NCBI GenBank assembly: GCA_023665145.1
Contig: JAMPEM010000002.1
Location: forward strand, 31,276 to 90,862
Length of the DNA stretch: 59,587 bases
Direction of reading: 5' to 3'
Source of the DNA: Bacteroides sp.
GTDB lineage: Bacteria > Bacteroidota > Bacteroidia > Bacteroidales > Muribaculaceae
Below, piece after piece: positions 16,904 to 24,314 of the stretch. The first letter of the stretch is position 1. Every line of letters starts with the position of its first letter. Made by a program: the position numbers and the translations under genes. Under the pieces are notes generated by a model. That model was not told where the DNA came from. It saw only the letters and a list, made by a program, of their open reading frames with translations, and did no database searches.

Positions 16904-17908
16904 TTATTTCAATGATGAAATTGCCTTATAAATGTCAGGTCCGTTATATAACACTTTCCCCTTACTGTCTGTTACGACAAAGGCCGGTATCGAAACAACA
17001 TTCATAGCTGCCGCTGCTCGGGACGCAGTACCTTCCGGGGCCCAAAGCAATCCGCTCCCCGGAATTGAATCCACAGTATGATCATATCGTAAAGACGCAG
17101 TGTCCGCTGTACACAACACTACGCGAAATCGTACATCCTTTCTGTCTTTTAATGCATCCCGCAATCCCTTTATATCATACACTGACGGTGGATTACTCCC
17201 ATCGCGAAACCAGAACATATTCCTTCGGGCATCCGCATAACGCACCTCTATCACGGAGTCGGGATTTACCATCCCCTTGAATCCGGTATTCGTCACTCCA
17301 GGGATGCTTAAAGCATTTCCGGGAAGGTCATGACGATTAAACAACCGCAACCATTTCTCATCACGACTCTTTTCGGAAAGAGAATTCCACAACTTCTCAA
17401 AAAGCACCGGATTCTGATTCTGATTGAAAGTCGTCATAAGCAAAAGTGTAGACAATGGAGAATCCTTATGCGTATTCACATACTCCTCCACCACCTTATT
17501 TACCAATCCCGGATTTTTAAGCTTATCTCGATTGGCAATACGCCATTCACTCCACTGCTCATTAATCTTATTACCCGTAATTTTCCACGACAAAGGATCA
17601 GCATCCCCGGAAATCTTAATTTTATCCCCTCTCTCGACATAAAAAGCCGTCACAGGAGCATTACCCTTATCGCAGATATAAACTATGGCAGGAAGCCTCG
17701 TAAGCCCCTTTAACGATGCCTTCCCGGCTGTGACCGGAGCAAACATATCCGCAAGCCATCCTTTTTTCTTGTCGGCAGCATAATACACCATCCTATAATT
17801 CTCATTAACGTCACTTTTGAGATTAAACTCGATGGAGAACTCATTTTTGCCGCAAGAAGTAAAAATAAATGCGAGCAACACAGCAATGAACTGGATAGAC
17901 TTTTTCAT
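16904..17908 (-). CDS. Lipoprotein with DUF4369-like N-terminus and thioredoxin fold lacking CxxC
   Basis: Starting at the ATG at 17906-17908 gives 334 residues with a lipobox (AFIFTSCGKN, Cys 19). An upstream in-frame start would put 19 non-signal residues in front. The N-terminal third (FSIEFNLKSDVNENYRMVYY..., FYVERGDKIKISGDADPLSWKITGNKINEQW) resembles DUF4369, often found on TlpA/ResA-like proteins of this phylum. The C-terminal domain ends with VVSIPAFVVTDSKGKVLYNG, the cis-Pro segment of a thioredoxin fold. No CxxC is present, so redox catalysis is unlikely. It is the first gene of the yifB-mazG run. Confidence 0.72.
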   Translation of the reverse strand: MKKSIQFIAVLLAFIFTSCGKNEFSIEFNLKSDVNENYRMVYYAADKKKGWLADMFAPVTAGKASLKGLTRLPAIVYICDKGNAPVTAFYVERGDKIKISGDADPLSWKITGNKINEQWSEWRIANRDKLKNPGLVNKVVEEYVNTHKDSPLSTLLLMTTFNQNQNPVLFEKLWNSLSEKSRDEKWLRLFNRHDLPGNALSIPGVTNTGFKGMVNPDSVIEVRYADARRNMFWFRDGSNPPSVYDIKGLRDALKDRKDVRFRVVLCTADTASLRYDHTVDSIPGSGLLWAPEGTASRAAAAMNVVSIPAFVVTDSKGKVLYNGPDIYKAISSLK

Positions 17909-17970
17909 GTAACAAAAGTAATAAAATTTATTCAGCCCGCCAAATTTCCCTCGAAATCCTACCACAAACT

Positions 17971-18047
17971 CCTAATTCCTAATTCCTAATTCTTAACCCC
18001 TAACCCCTAATCCCTAATTCCTAATTCCTAATTCCTAATTCCTAATT
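17971..18047. repeat. Tandem heptanucleotide repeat, 11 copies of CCTAATT
   Basis: Seventy-seven bases in exact 7-base phase. Eight units are CCTAATT; three central units are variants (CTTAACC, CCTAACC, CCTAATC). On the other strand the unit reads AATTAGG. It lies between the lipoprotein start at 17908 and the fabF terminator and overlaps the terminator arm by four bases. The variable central units suggest slippage with later divergence. Confidence 0.95.
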
Positions 18048-18090
18048 AAAAAATAGAGTATGTCTAAACGACATACTCTATTTTTTAATT
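18044..18090 (-). terminator. fabF: Terminator of fabF (perfect 21-bp inverted repeat)
   Basis: Bases 18044-18064 are a perfect reverse complement of 18070-18090, with a 5-base loop (TAAAC). The outer arms are A/T tracts, so the hairpin can act in both directions. The fabF stop lies 18 bases upstream on the minus strand. Confidence 0.9.
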
Positions 18091-18107
18091 AAGACTATAT
18101 GTTGGTC

Positions 18108-19370
18108 TTATTCCTTATATTTTTTAAGAATTATAGCAGCATTGTGACCGCCGAAACCGAAAGTGTTTGACAAGACTGCATTAATCTCTCTTTTCTGTGC
18201 CTTATTGAAGGTATAGTTGAGATCATAATCAAGTTCCGGGTCATGGTCTCCCTCTGTATGATTGATGGTCGGGGGGATGATTCCGTCAGTAAGGGCTTTA
18301 ACGCTGAAGATAGCCTCAAGAGCACCGGCTGCACCGAGAAGGTGACCCGTCATTGACTTGGTTGAGCTGAGGTTCATCTTATATGCATGGTCGCCAAATA
18401 CTTTCTTGATAGCCTTCACCTCACCTATATCTCCAACAGGGGTTGATGTACCGTGCATATTGATATAGTCAATATCTTCAGGCTTCATTTCTGCGCTTTC
18501 GAGTGCATTTTCCATTACAAGCACTGCACCCAATCCTTCAGGATGTGTGGCTGTGATATGGTAGGCATCAGCTGAAAGACCGGCACCTGCCACTTCGCAA
18601 TAGATGTGAGCACCACGGGCTTTGGCATGTTCAAGCTCCTCAAGGACGAGTGCGGCTGCACCTTCGCCAATCACAAATCCATCGCGTGAACCGCTGAACG
18701 GACGTGAGGCTGTAGCAGGGTCGTCATTGCGTGTTGAGAGGGCTTTCATTGAGTTGAAACCACCGACTCCTGCGGGGAAAACTGCAGCTTCGGCACCACC
18801 GGCTACAATTGCGTCAGCCATGCCGAGACGGATGCAATTGAAGGCATCCACAAGCGCGTTATTTGATGATGCACAAGCTGATACGGTTGCGAAGTTGGGT
18901 CCACGGAAGCCATGGTCAATTGAAATATGACCGGCAGCTATGTCGGCTATCATTTTAGGGATGAAGAAAGGATTGTATTTAGGTCCTTTCTCTTTATTGA
19001 GGGCATAGTATCCGGCTTCCTCTTCGAAGGTGTGCAGACCACCGATTCCGGCAGCAAAAATCACTCCTACGCGATTTTTGTTGACATCTTCATTGTCAAG
19101 ACCGGCATCGTCTATCGCTTCATTGGCAGCCACAAGAGCATACATTGCGTATAGGTCAAGTGTACGGGCTTTTTTGCGGTCGAAGTGTTGCGCGGGATCG
19201 AAATCCTTCACCTCACATGCAAACTTTGTTTTGAAGAGCGAAGCGTCGAAATGTGTAATCGGACCGGCACCGCTCACTCCTTTTACGGCATTGTCCCAAG
19301 ATGTTGCGACATCATTGCCTATCGGAGTCAACGCTCCCAGACCGGTAACAACTACTCTTTTTAATTCCAT
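18108..19370 (-). CDS. fabF: Beta-ketoacyl-ACP synthase II
   Basis: A 420-residue condensing enzyme that extends acyl-ACP with malonyl-ACP in fatty-acid synthesis. The nucleophile is Cys166 in ATVSACASSNNALVDAF. The catalytic histidines lie in INMHGTSTPVGD (about residue 307) and SMTGHLLGAAGALE (about 344). The Gly-rich C-terminus NTFGFGGHNAAIIL is typical. Length is normal. acpP lies 120 bases upstream on the same strand with a strong hairpin between them, so the pair is co-transcribed or separately tuned. Confidence 0.97.
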   Translation of the reverse strand: MELKRVVVTGLGALTPIGNDVATSWDNAVKGVSGAGPITHFDASLFKTKFACEVKDFDPAQHFDRKKARTLDLYAMYALVAANEAIDDAGLDNEDVNKNRVGVIFAAGIGGLHTFEEEAGYYALNKEKGPKYNPFFIPKMIADIAAGHISIDHGFRGPNFATVSACASSNNALVDAFNCIRLGMADAIVAGGAEAAVFPAGVGGFNSMKALSTRNDDPATASRPFSGSRDGFVIGEGAAALVLEELEHAKARGAHIYCEVAGAGLSADAYHITATHPEGLGAVLVMENALESAEMKPEDIDYINMHGTSTPVGDIGEVKAIKKVFGDHAYKMNLSSTKSMTGHLLGAAGALEAIFSVKALTDGIIPPTINHTEGDHDPELDYDLNYTFNKAQKREINAVLSNTFGFGGHNAAIILKKYKE

Positions 19371-19447
19371 TTGAATGTAAGTAGCTATTAAAAATTAACA
19401 GATTCGATTATTGTTAAGTAGCTAATTCTTAAGTGCTACTTAAGACA

Positions 19448-19490
19448 GAACAATCTTCGGGAGCGCCTTTGGAACGCTCCCGAAGTGTTC
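19448..19490 (-). promoter_or_regulatory. Strong hairpin between acpP and fabF
   Basis: TTCGGGAGCG (19456-19465) pairs perfectly with CGCTCCCGAA (19475-19484), extended by outer pairing GAACA/TGTTC (19448-19452 with 19486-19490). On the minus strand it begins directly after the acpP stop and no U-run follows. A partial terminator or 3'-stabilising stem that keeps acpP message above fabF is more likely than full termination. Confidence 0.65.
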
Positions 19491-19727
19491 TTATTTTCCG
19501 TTAGCCTCAATGTAGGCTATAGCATCACCGACAGTGGCAATCTTTTCTGCCTCGTCGTCGGGAATTGAAATTCCGAATTCTTTCTCGAACTCCATGATGA
19601 GCTCTACTGTGTCCAGTGAATCAGCGCCAAGGTCAGTGCTGAATGATGCTTCGGGAGTAACTTCCTTCTCATCTACGCTGAGTTTGTCAACGATGATGTC
19701 TTTTACTCTTTTCTCAATATCGGACAT
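19491..19727 (-). CDS. acpP: Acyl carrier protein
   Basis: A 78-residue acidic four-helix protein that carries growing acyl chains on phosphopantetheine. The attachment site is Ser37 in [21 protein letters not shown], matching the DSL motif. Length and charge are normal. A -7-like element lies about 60 bases upstream. The hairpin at 19448-19490 directly follows the stop, then fabF. Confidence 0.97.
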   Translation of the reverse strand: MSDIEKRVKDIIVDKLSVDEKEVTPEASFSTDLGADSLDTVELIMEFEKEFGISIPDDEAEKIATVGDAIAYIEANGK

Positions 19728-20095
19728 AATTGTACGTTTTTTAATTGGTTTTATTTAATATTCTTTATTTTTCATTTTCAGACTGCAAAGTAAATACTTT
19801 TTTTTCGAATATGGAAATTTTTCCACAAAAAAAATGCTCACTTTTTTTTATTTTGTGCATATCCGACCCTACTTCGAATTTATCATCTTATTATATGTCA
19901 ATTGTTTATACCAACATTTCGATTATATCTATATTTGGCGCATCATTCTTGTTTTTCTCTTCATCCGGGAATTTAACGGTACTATAAAATATTTTGTAAA
20001 ACGCGGACATTGACAAAATAATATATAAAATATTTTTATTTTGTAAAATAATTTTGTATATTTGCGGCAAATTGTTTTATAAAAAATTATACCTC
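19728..20095. other. AT-rich divergent intergenic region (acpP / lipoproteins)
   Basis: About 370 AT-rich bases. On the minus strand CTTTGCA with a preceding TA (CAAAGTA on plus, 19786-19792) resembles a -7 box for acpP, one base shorter than consensus. On the plus strand TATATTTG (20057-20064) is an exact -7 box for the lipoprotein at 20096. An open frame at 19745-19987 is Phe/Ser-rich low-complexity sequence and is not called. Confidence 0.55.
20057..20064 (+). promoter_or_regulatory. -7 box for the AT-rich lipoprotein pair
   Basis: TATATTTG matches TAnnTTTG, 31 bases before the ATG at 20096. No -33 at standard spacing is visible. Confidence 0.55.
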
Positions 20096-20335
20096 ATGAA
20101 AAGGAATATCTGTTTAATTGGTATCCTGGCGGTTGTATTGTTTTCTTGTAGTAATGAAGGTGTTTCATTACCGGAAGATTCCAATATCAATCCGTTTAAG
20201 GTTACCTCTAGTGAAGCGATTGAGTATGCATCTTCCATAATTTCTAAAATAGAAGAAAATTCGACACGCTCTTCCGGATCATATCTTTTTGATAGAGATA
20301 GAAAAATATTGTATAATTTTATACCAAAGAAGTGA
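20096..20335 (+). CDS. Short lipoprotein of unknown function
   Basis: Starting at ATG 20096 gives 79 residues: a signal peptide with lipobox (LAVVLFSCSNEG), then a short mature part (NPFKVTSSEAIEYASSIISKI, then SSGSYLFDRDRK). The mature part vaguely recalls the N-terminal propeptide of Bacteroidetes C10 (streptopain-like) peptidases, but no peptidase domain follows, so it may be a remnant or a free inhibitor-like protein. Base composition is poorer in GC than the flanking housekeeping genes. Its stop overlaps the next start in TGATG, indicating translational coupling. Confidence 0.6.
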   Translation: MKRNICLIGILAVVLFSCSNEGVSLPEDSNINPFKVTSSEAIEYASSIISKIEENSTRSSGSYLFDRDRKILYNFIPKK

Positions 20336-20988
20336 TGAAGTCGAGAATGAAAAATATTTTATATGGTTGGCTGATGGTTCTTGTGTTTGGAATCTCAGTA
20401 TCCGGATGCGGTGATGACTATATTGAAGGGGATGAAATGACAATTTATAAATATCCTTACACCATCACGGATTCATCTTCACAAGAGTTTATTTTTGGGA
20501 ATTATTACAGTAACGGGCAAATAGATCTTCCATCCAAAAGTGGAGAGTATGAAATTAAATTAGAGAAGTTGAACCTGACGTATTTCTATTCCGGTAAAAT
20601 AAAAGAGAGTAAAGATGTAAAAAACTGGGATATAACCGATATAAGTTTATCGGATAAACATCTTCCGTATCCAATATCAAATACAGAAAAGCTTGCTGAA
20701 TTTGGTATTGAAAAGATATATAAGAAATCTCATAATACCTGGGTAGTTTCGCTATCAGAAAACTCTGAAGCGACACCGAGAAGATGGAAAGTACATGGTG
20801 AACTTGAAGGGCAAAAGCTCCCTATATCTGACTACGATATTGAGATGACTCAGTATAATGCAAATTCTGCAATAGACCAATTTTATGCCGGAGATATTAA
20901 TTTTCAGCAAATGTGGAATATCTATAGCAACGGCTCTTGGAATGGAGATAAAGATGTCTATGTCCATAATCCGGACAAAGGGTTGTGA
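20335..20988 (+). CDS. Lipoprotein of unknown function
   Basis: 217 residues from the ATG that overlaps the previous stop (TGATG). The signal peptide ends in a lipobox (VFGISVSGCGDDY, Cys about residue 25). The mature part is rich in Tyr, Asn and Ser with alternating polar strands and ends in DKDVYVHNPDKGL. I do not recognise it. Together with the preceding short lipoprotein it forms an AT-rich pair that breaks a minus-strand gene block, suggesting insertion. A terminator follows at 21013-21043. Confidence 0.65.
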   Translation: MKSRMKNILYGWLMVLVFGISVSGCGDDYIEGDEMTIYKYPYTITDSSSQEFIFGNYYSNGQIDLPSKSGEYEIKLEKLNLTYFYSGKIKESKDVKNWDITDISLSDKHLPYPISNTEKLAEFGIEKIYKKSHNTWVVSLSENSEATPRRWKVHGELEGQKLPISDYDIEMTQYNANSAIDQFYAGDINFQQMWNIYSNGSWNGDKDVYVHNPDKGL

Positions 20989-21012
20989 TAAGATATAATA
21001 GAAGCAATTTTA

Positions 21013-21043
21013 AAATCCCGTGGGTTTTACATCCACGGGATTT
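21013..21043 (+). terminator. Intrinsic terminator after the lipoprotein pair
   Basis: A perfect 11-bp stem (AAATCCCGTGG / CCACGGGATTT) with a 9-base loop. The A/T-flanked arms let it also serve korB, whose stop is 93 bases away on the other strand. Confidence 0.8.
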
Positions 21044-21135
21044 ATAGTTTATCAGCGGGTATGAAATGGAATCATAAGAACCTAAAGTTTTGCAATCTTT
21101 AACTTGCGAAACTTGAGGTTAGTATTTATGCTCGC

Positions 21136-22161
21136 TTATTTCACCTCCCAGGTTTCTTGCGTCTTGAGTATCATATCTCTAAGAGAGCTATACCCTTTGG
21201 AAGCCTTTACATCTGCTACCTGACGATTTACTTCTTCATCGTATGTGACTGATTCAACATCGCGTATCACACCAATGGCAAGTGGCAACTCATGGCCATC
21301 CATCATTGCAAGTTGTTCCTGTAGGAAATATGATTTGCTGTGTGCGTCGTGAACGAGGACATCGTCAATGGTGTATCCGTCCTCACCTATCACTACAGCT
21401 TTCAGTCCGAAGCCGTCCTGCACAAGACCTTTCTCATTATTCTTGCCAAACAGCATCTTCTCTCCGTGACGAAGGTGAATGATACGGTTTTCGCGTTCCT
21501 CCTTATCGGAAAGCCATGCGTAAACGCCATTGTTGAAGATCATACAGTTTTGGAGAATTTCCACTACTGAACAACCTTTGTGGCGGGCGGCTGCCACCAT
21601 CACCTCGCGAGATGTGTCAAGAGAGACGTCGAAGCTGCGGGCAAAGAAATTACCACGTGCGCCGAAGCACAATTCCGCCGGGATAAACGGGTCTTCCGTT
21701 GTGCCGTAAGGTGATGATTTTGTAACTGCACCACGATCGGATGTCGGTGAGTATTGTCCCTTTGTAAGACCGTAAATCTTATTGTTGAAAAGCAGGATGT
21801 TGATGTCAATGTTACGACGCAGCGCGTGGATGAAATGATTTCCTCCGATTGCGAGACCGTCACCGTCGCCGGACACCTGCCATACAGTCAATTCCGGACG
21901 TGATGTCTTCACACCGGTGGCTATGGCTGCTGCGCGGCCATGGATGGTATGCATTCCGTAGGTATTCATATAATAAGGCAGACGGGAGCTGCAACCGATT
22001 CCGGATACCACTACAGTATCTTCCGGGGGTACACCGAGTTGAGCCATAGCCTTGTGAAGGGTATTAAGGATGGCGTGGTCACCGCATCCGGGGCACCAGC
22101 GCACGCTCTGTGAGTTTTTGTAATCCGCCGGTGCGAATGTTGTCTCTTTTGTAGCTTCCAT
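21136..22161 (-). CDS. korB: 2-oxoacid:ferredoxin oxidoreductase, beta subunit
   Basis: A 341-residue TPP-binding subunit that, with KorA, interconverts 2-oxoglutarate plus CoA and succinyl-CoA with ferredoxin as electron carrier. Visible features are the cluster-side motif WCPGCGDHAIL (about residue 22), SGIGCSSRLPYYMNTYGMH and the TPP/metal motif GDGDGLAIGGNHFIHALRRN with NNKIYGLTKGQYSPTS. Its start shares one base with the korA stop (TAATG). Substrate choice between 2-oxoglutarate and another 2-oxoacid cannot be settled by sequence alone. Confidence 0.92.
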   Translation of the reverse strand: MEATKETTFAPADYKNSQSVRWCPGCGDHAILNTLHKAMAQLGVPPEDTVVVSGIGCSSRLPYYMNTYGMHTIHGRAAAIATGVKTSRPELTVWQVSGDGDGLAIGGNHFIHALRRNIDINILLFNNKIYGLTKGQYSPTSDRGAVTKSSPYGTTEDPFIPAELCFGARGNFFARSFDVSLDTSREVMVAAARHKGCSVVEILQNCMIFNNGVYAWLSDKEERENRIIHLRHGEKMLFGKNNEKGLVQDGFGLKAVVIGEDGYTIDDVLVHDAHSKSYFLQEQLAMMDGHELPLAIGVIRDVESVTYDEEVNRQVADVKASKGYSSLRDMILKTQETWEVK

Positions 22162-24032
22162 TATTTTGCCTCCATTATTTTTTTAACACCTTCCACTACT
22201 TCTCTCACGAGGAAAGGTTGACCTTCTACCTTGTTAATTCTCTTGATATCCTTGCCGGGAAGATGCTGCTGCAAATAATCGGCAAACATACCGGTGTTGA
22301 GCTCGGCCACTATGATATTGTCATATTTTGAAAGCTCATCGATGGCGTTGAGCGGCATCGGATTGATATATCTGAATTGTGCGAACGCTACATCGACACC
22401 TTCTGCTACGAGCTCTTCTGCTGCTGTACGGAGATGTCCGTAGGTGCCTCCCCATCCTACAAGAATAGTCTTGGCATCCTTCTTTCCCATTATGCTCAAT
22501 GCCGGAACATCTTTGGCTATATTGGCAATTTTCTTACGTCGTGTCTCCACCATACGTTCGTGATTCGGCCCGTCTGTGGAAATTACAGATGTCTCATAAT
22601 CTTTTTCAAGACCGCCTACACGGTGCATGGCTTCTTTCATTCCGGGGACTGCCCAATATCTCACAAGGCTTTCTTCATCACGCATGAAGGGTTTCCATCC
22701 ATTGCGAATCATCTCTTCTGTAACGAAATTAGGCTTAATTTCGGGATAGTCACTTTCTTCGGGGATACGCCATGCGCTTGAACCGTTGGCTATGAAAGCA
22801 TCCGTCAAAAGGATAACCGGAGTCATATGCTCAATGGCAATGCGGCTGGCTTCAAATGCCATCTCAAAGCAGTCAGTAGGGCTGGTAGCGGCTACGACGC
22901 AAATGGGAGATTCACCGTTTCGACCATAAAGAGCCTGCATGAGGTCGGTTTGCTCTGTTTTAGTAGGGAGACCTGTGGATGGCCCGCCACGCTGCACGTC
23001 GATTATGACAAGGGGCAACTCTGCCATGACAGCCAATCCGATACCTTCGCTTTTAAGAGCCAGACCGGGTCCGGATGTTGAAGTGACAGCAAGGCAACCG
23101 GAATAGGAAGCACCGATAGCGGAGCAGACACCGGCAATCTCATCTTCCATCTGGCAGGCACGCACACCGAGGTCTTTGCGTTTTGCCAATTCGTGAAGGA
23201 TATCTGTAGCCGGGGTGATTGGGTATGAGCCGAGGAATAGCGGACGACCACTCTTTTCAGATGCCATTATAAGCCCCCAGGCTGTTGCTGTGTTTCCGTT
23301 TACATCTGTGTATGTACCGGACTGCACGGATTCGGTTTCGATACGATAGGTAGGCATCGACGCATGCTGGTTGTGACCATAGTCCCAACCGGCTTGAATC
23401 ACCTTGGCGTTGGCTTCGTAAATGGCCGGTTTCTTGGCAAATTTATTTTTAAGCTTGTGGAGTACACTTGCCAACGGGCGGTCGAAGAGCCAGCAGATTA
23501 GTCCGAGAGCAAGCATATTTTTGCATTTCATGATAGCTCTCTGATCCATACCGCTGTCGGCCAAAGTAGCCTTCAGGAGCTGCATCATCGGAACAAGCAT
23601 GATGTGCTTGGGGTTGATTCCGAGCTCCGTTACGGGGTCGTCAGTTTTGTATTCGGCCTTTTTGAGGTCGGCCGGACGGAAACTGTCCACATCGCAAATT
23701 ATGATTCCGTTTGGCTTAAGGAATTTGATGTTTGTTTTGAGTGCGGCCGGATTCATAGCCACGAGAACGTCGGCCTCGTCGCCGGGTGTGAGGACACCGC
23801 GACCGAGGTTAACCTGGAATCCCGAGACACCGCTAAGGGAGCCTTGCGGGGCACGGATTTCAGCTGGATAGTCGGGGAAGGTGGAGATTTGATTTCCTTC
23901 GCCGGCCGACACATTGGAGAACAGATTGCCGGCGAGCTGCATGCCGTCGCCGCTGTCTCCGGAGAATCTCACCACGACCCTTTCACGGGTCTGAACATTT
24001 GTGGCTGGTAACATAGATTTTAATTTGTACAC
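22161..24032 (-). CDS. korA: 2-oxoacid:ferredoxin oxidoreductase, fused gamma-alpha subunit
   Basis: A 623-residue fusion. The N-terminal gamma domain (about 15-200) has VVVRFSGDSGDGMQLAGNLFS and PAEIRAPQGSLSGVSGFQV. The alpha domain follows, with FLGSYPITPATDILHELAKR, AIGASYSGCLAVTSTSGPGL and VDVQRGGPSTGLPTKTEQTDL. The end (ILVGWGGTYGHLRTAAEEL, VAELNTGMFADYLQ) is the C-terminal transketolase-like part. A start at the internal Met7 is also possible. A -7 box about 125 bases upstream implies a long leader. Confidence 0.92.
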   Translation of the reverse strand: MYKLKSMLPATNVQTRERVVVRFSGDSGDGMQLAGNLFSNVSAGEGNQISTFPDYPAEIRAPQGSLSGVSGFQVNLGRGVLTPGDEADVLVAMNPAALKTNIKFLKPNGIIICDVDSFRPADLKKAEYKTDDPVTELGINPKHIMLVPMMQLLKATLADSGMDQRAIMKCKNMLALGLICWLFDRPLASVLHKLKNKFAKKPAIYEANAKVIQAGWDYGHNQHASMPTYRIETESVQSGTYTDVNGNTATAWGLIMASEKSGRPLFLGSYPITPATDILHELAKRKDLGVRACQMEDEIAGVCSAIGASYSGCLAVTSTSGPGLALKSEGIGLAVMAELPLVIIDVQRGGPSTGLPTKTEQTDLMQALYGRNGESPICVVAATSPTDCFEMAFEASRIAIEHMTPVILLTDAFIANGSSAWRIPEESDYPEIKPNFVTEEMIRNGWKPFMRDEESLVRYWAVPGMKEAMHRVGGLEKDYETSVISTDGPNHERMVETRRKKIANIAKDVPALSIMGKKDAKTILVGWGGTYGHLRTAAEELVAEGVDVAFAQFRYINPMPLNAIDELSKYDNIIVAELNTGMFADYLQQHLPGKDIKRINKVEGQPFLVREVVEGVKKIMEAK

Positions 24033-24156
24033 ATAGTGGGGCTGTCATCATTCACTTCACACTCTCGGACGCGTATATCACTAATACACAACATCTTATT
24101 ACTATACACTATGAGTGTGAGTCTTCTGATTTAGTCCCTAACTGTTAAATTTTTCG

Positions 24157-24164
24157 CAAAGTTA
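24157..24164 (-). promoter_or_regulatory. -7 box of the korAB operon
   Basis: On the minus strand the bases read TAACTTTG, an exact TAnnTTTG. The nearest TTG (24189-24191 complement) is 24 bases upstream, slightly long. The ~120-base leader contains distant complementary arms CACACTC (24058-24064) and GAGTGTG (24115-24121). Otherwise 24165-24314 holds nothing I can identify. Confidence 0.55.
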
Positions 24165-24314
24165 CTAAATAAAATTGTTTTATGTACACAATTTTTCAAG
24201 AAAAATTCAACATTTTTTAAGGGAAAGTTTCCAATAAGAAGTGCTATGGCCTTTTCGATGCATTAGCCCACCCTCGTCTTTGAGCCGAATGGGTGTGTGA
24301 CGCTCAGATATGTC

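Noticed and set aside
19745..19987. Open frame on the plus strand of 80 codons upstream of the lipoproteins
   Set aside because: Phe/Ser/Ile-rich low-complexity product of an AT-rich spacer, overlapping the acpP promoter region; no recognisable domain.
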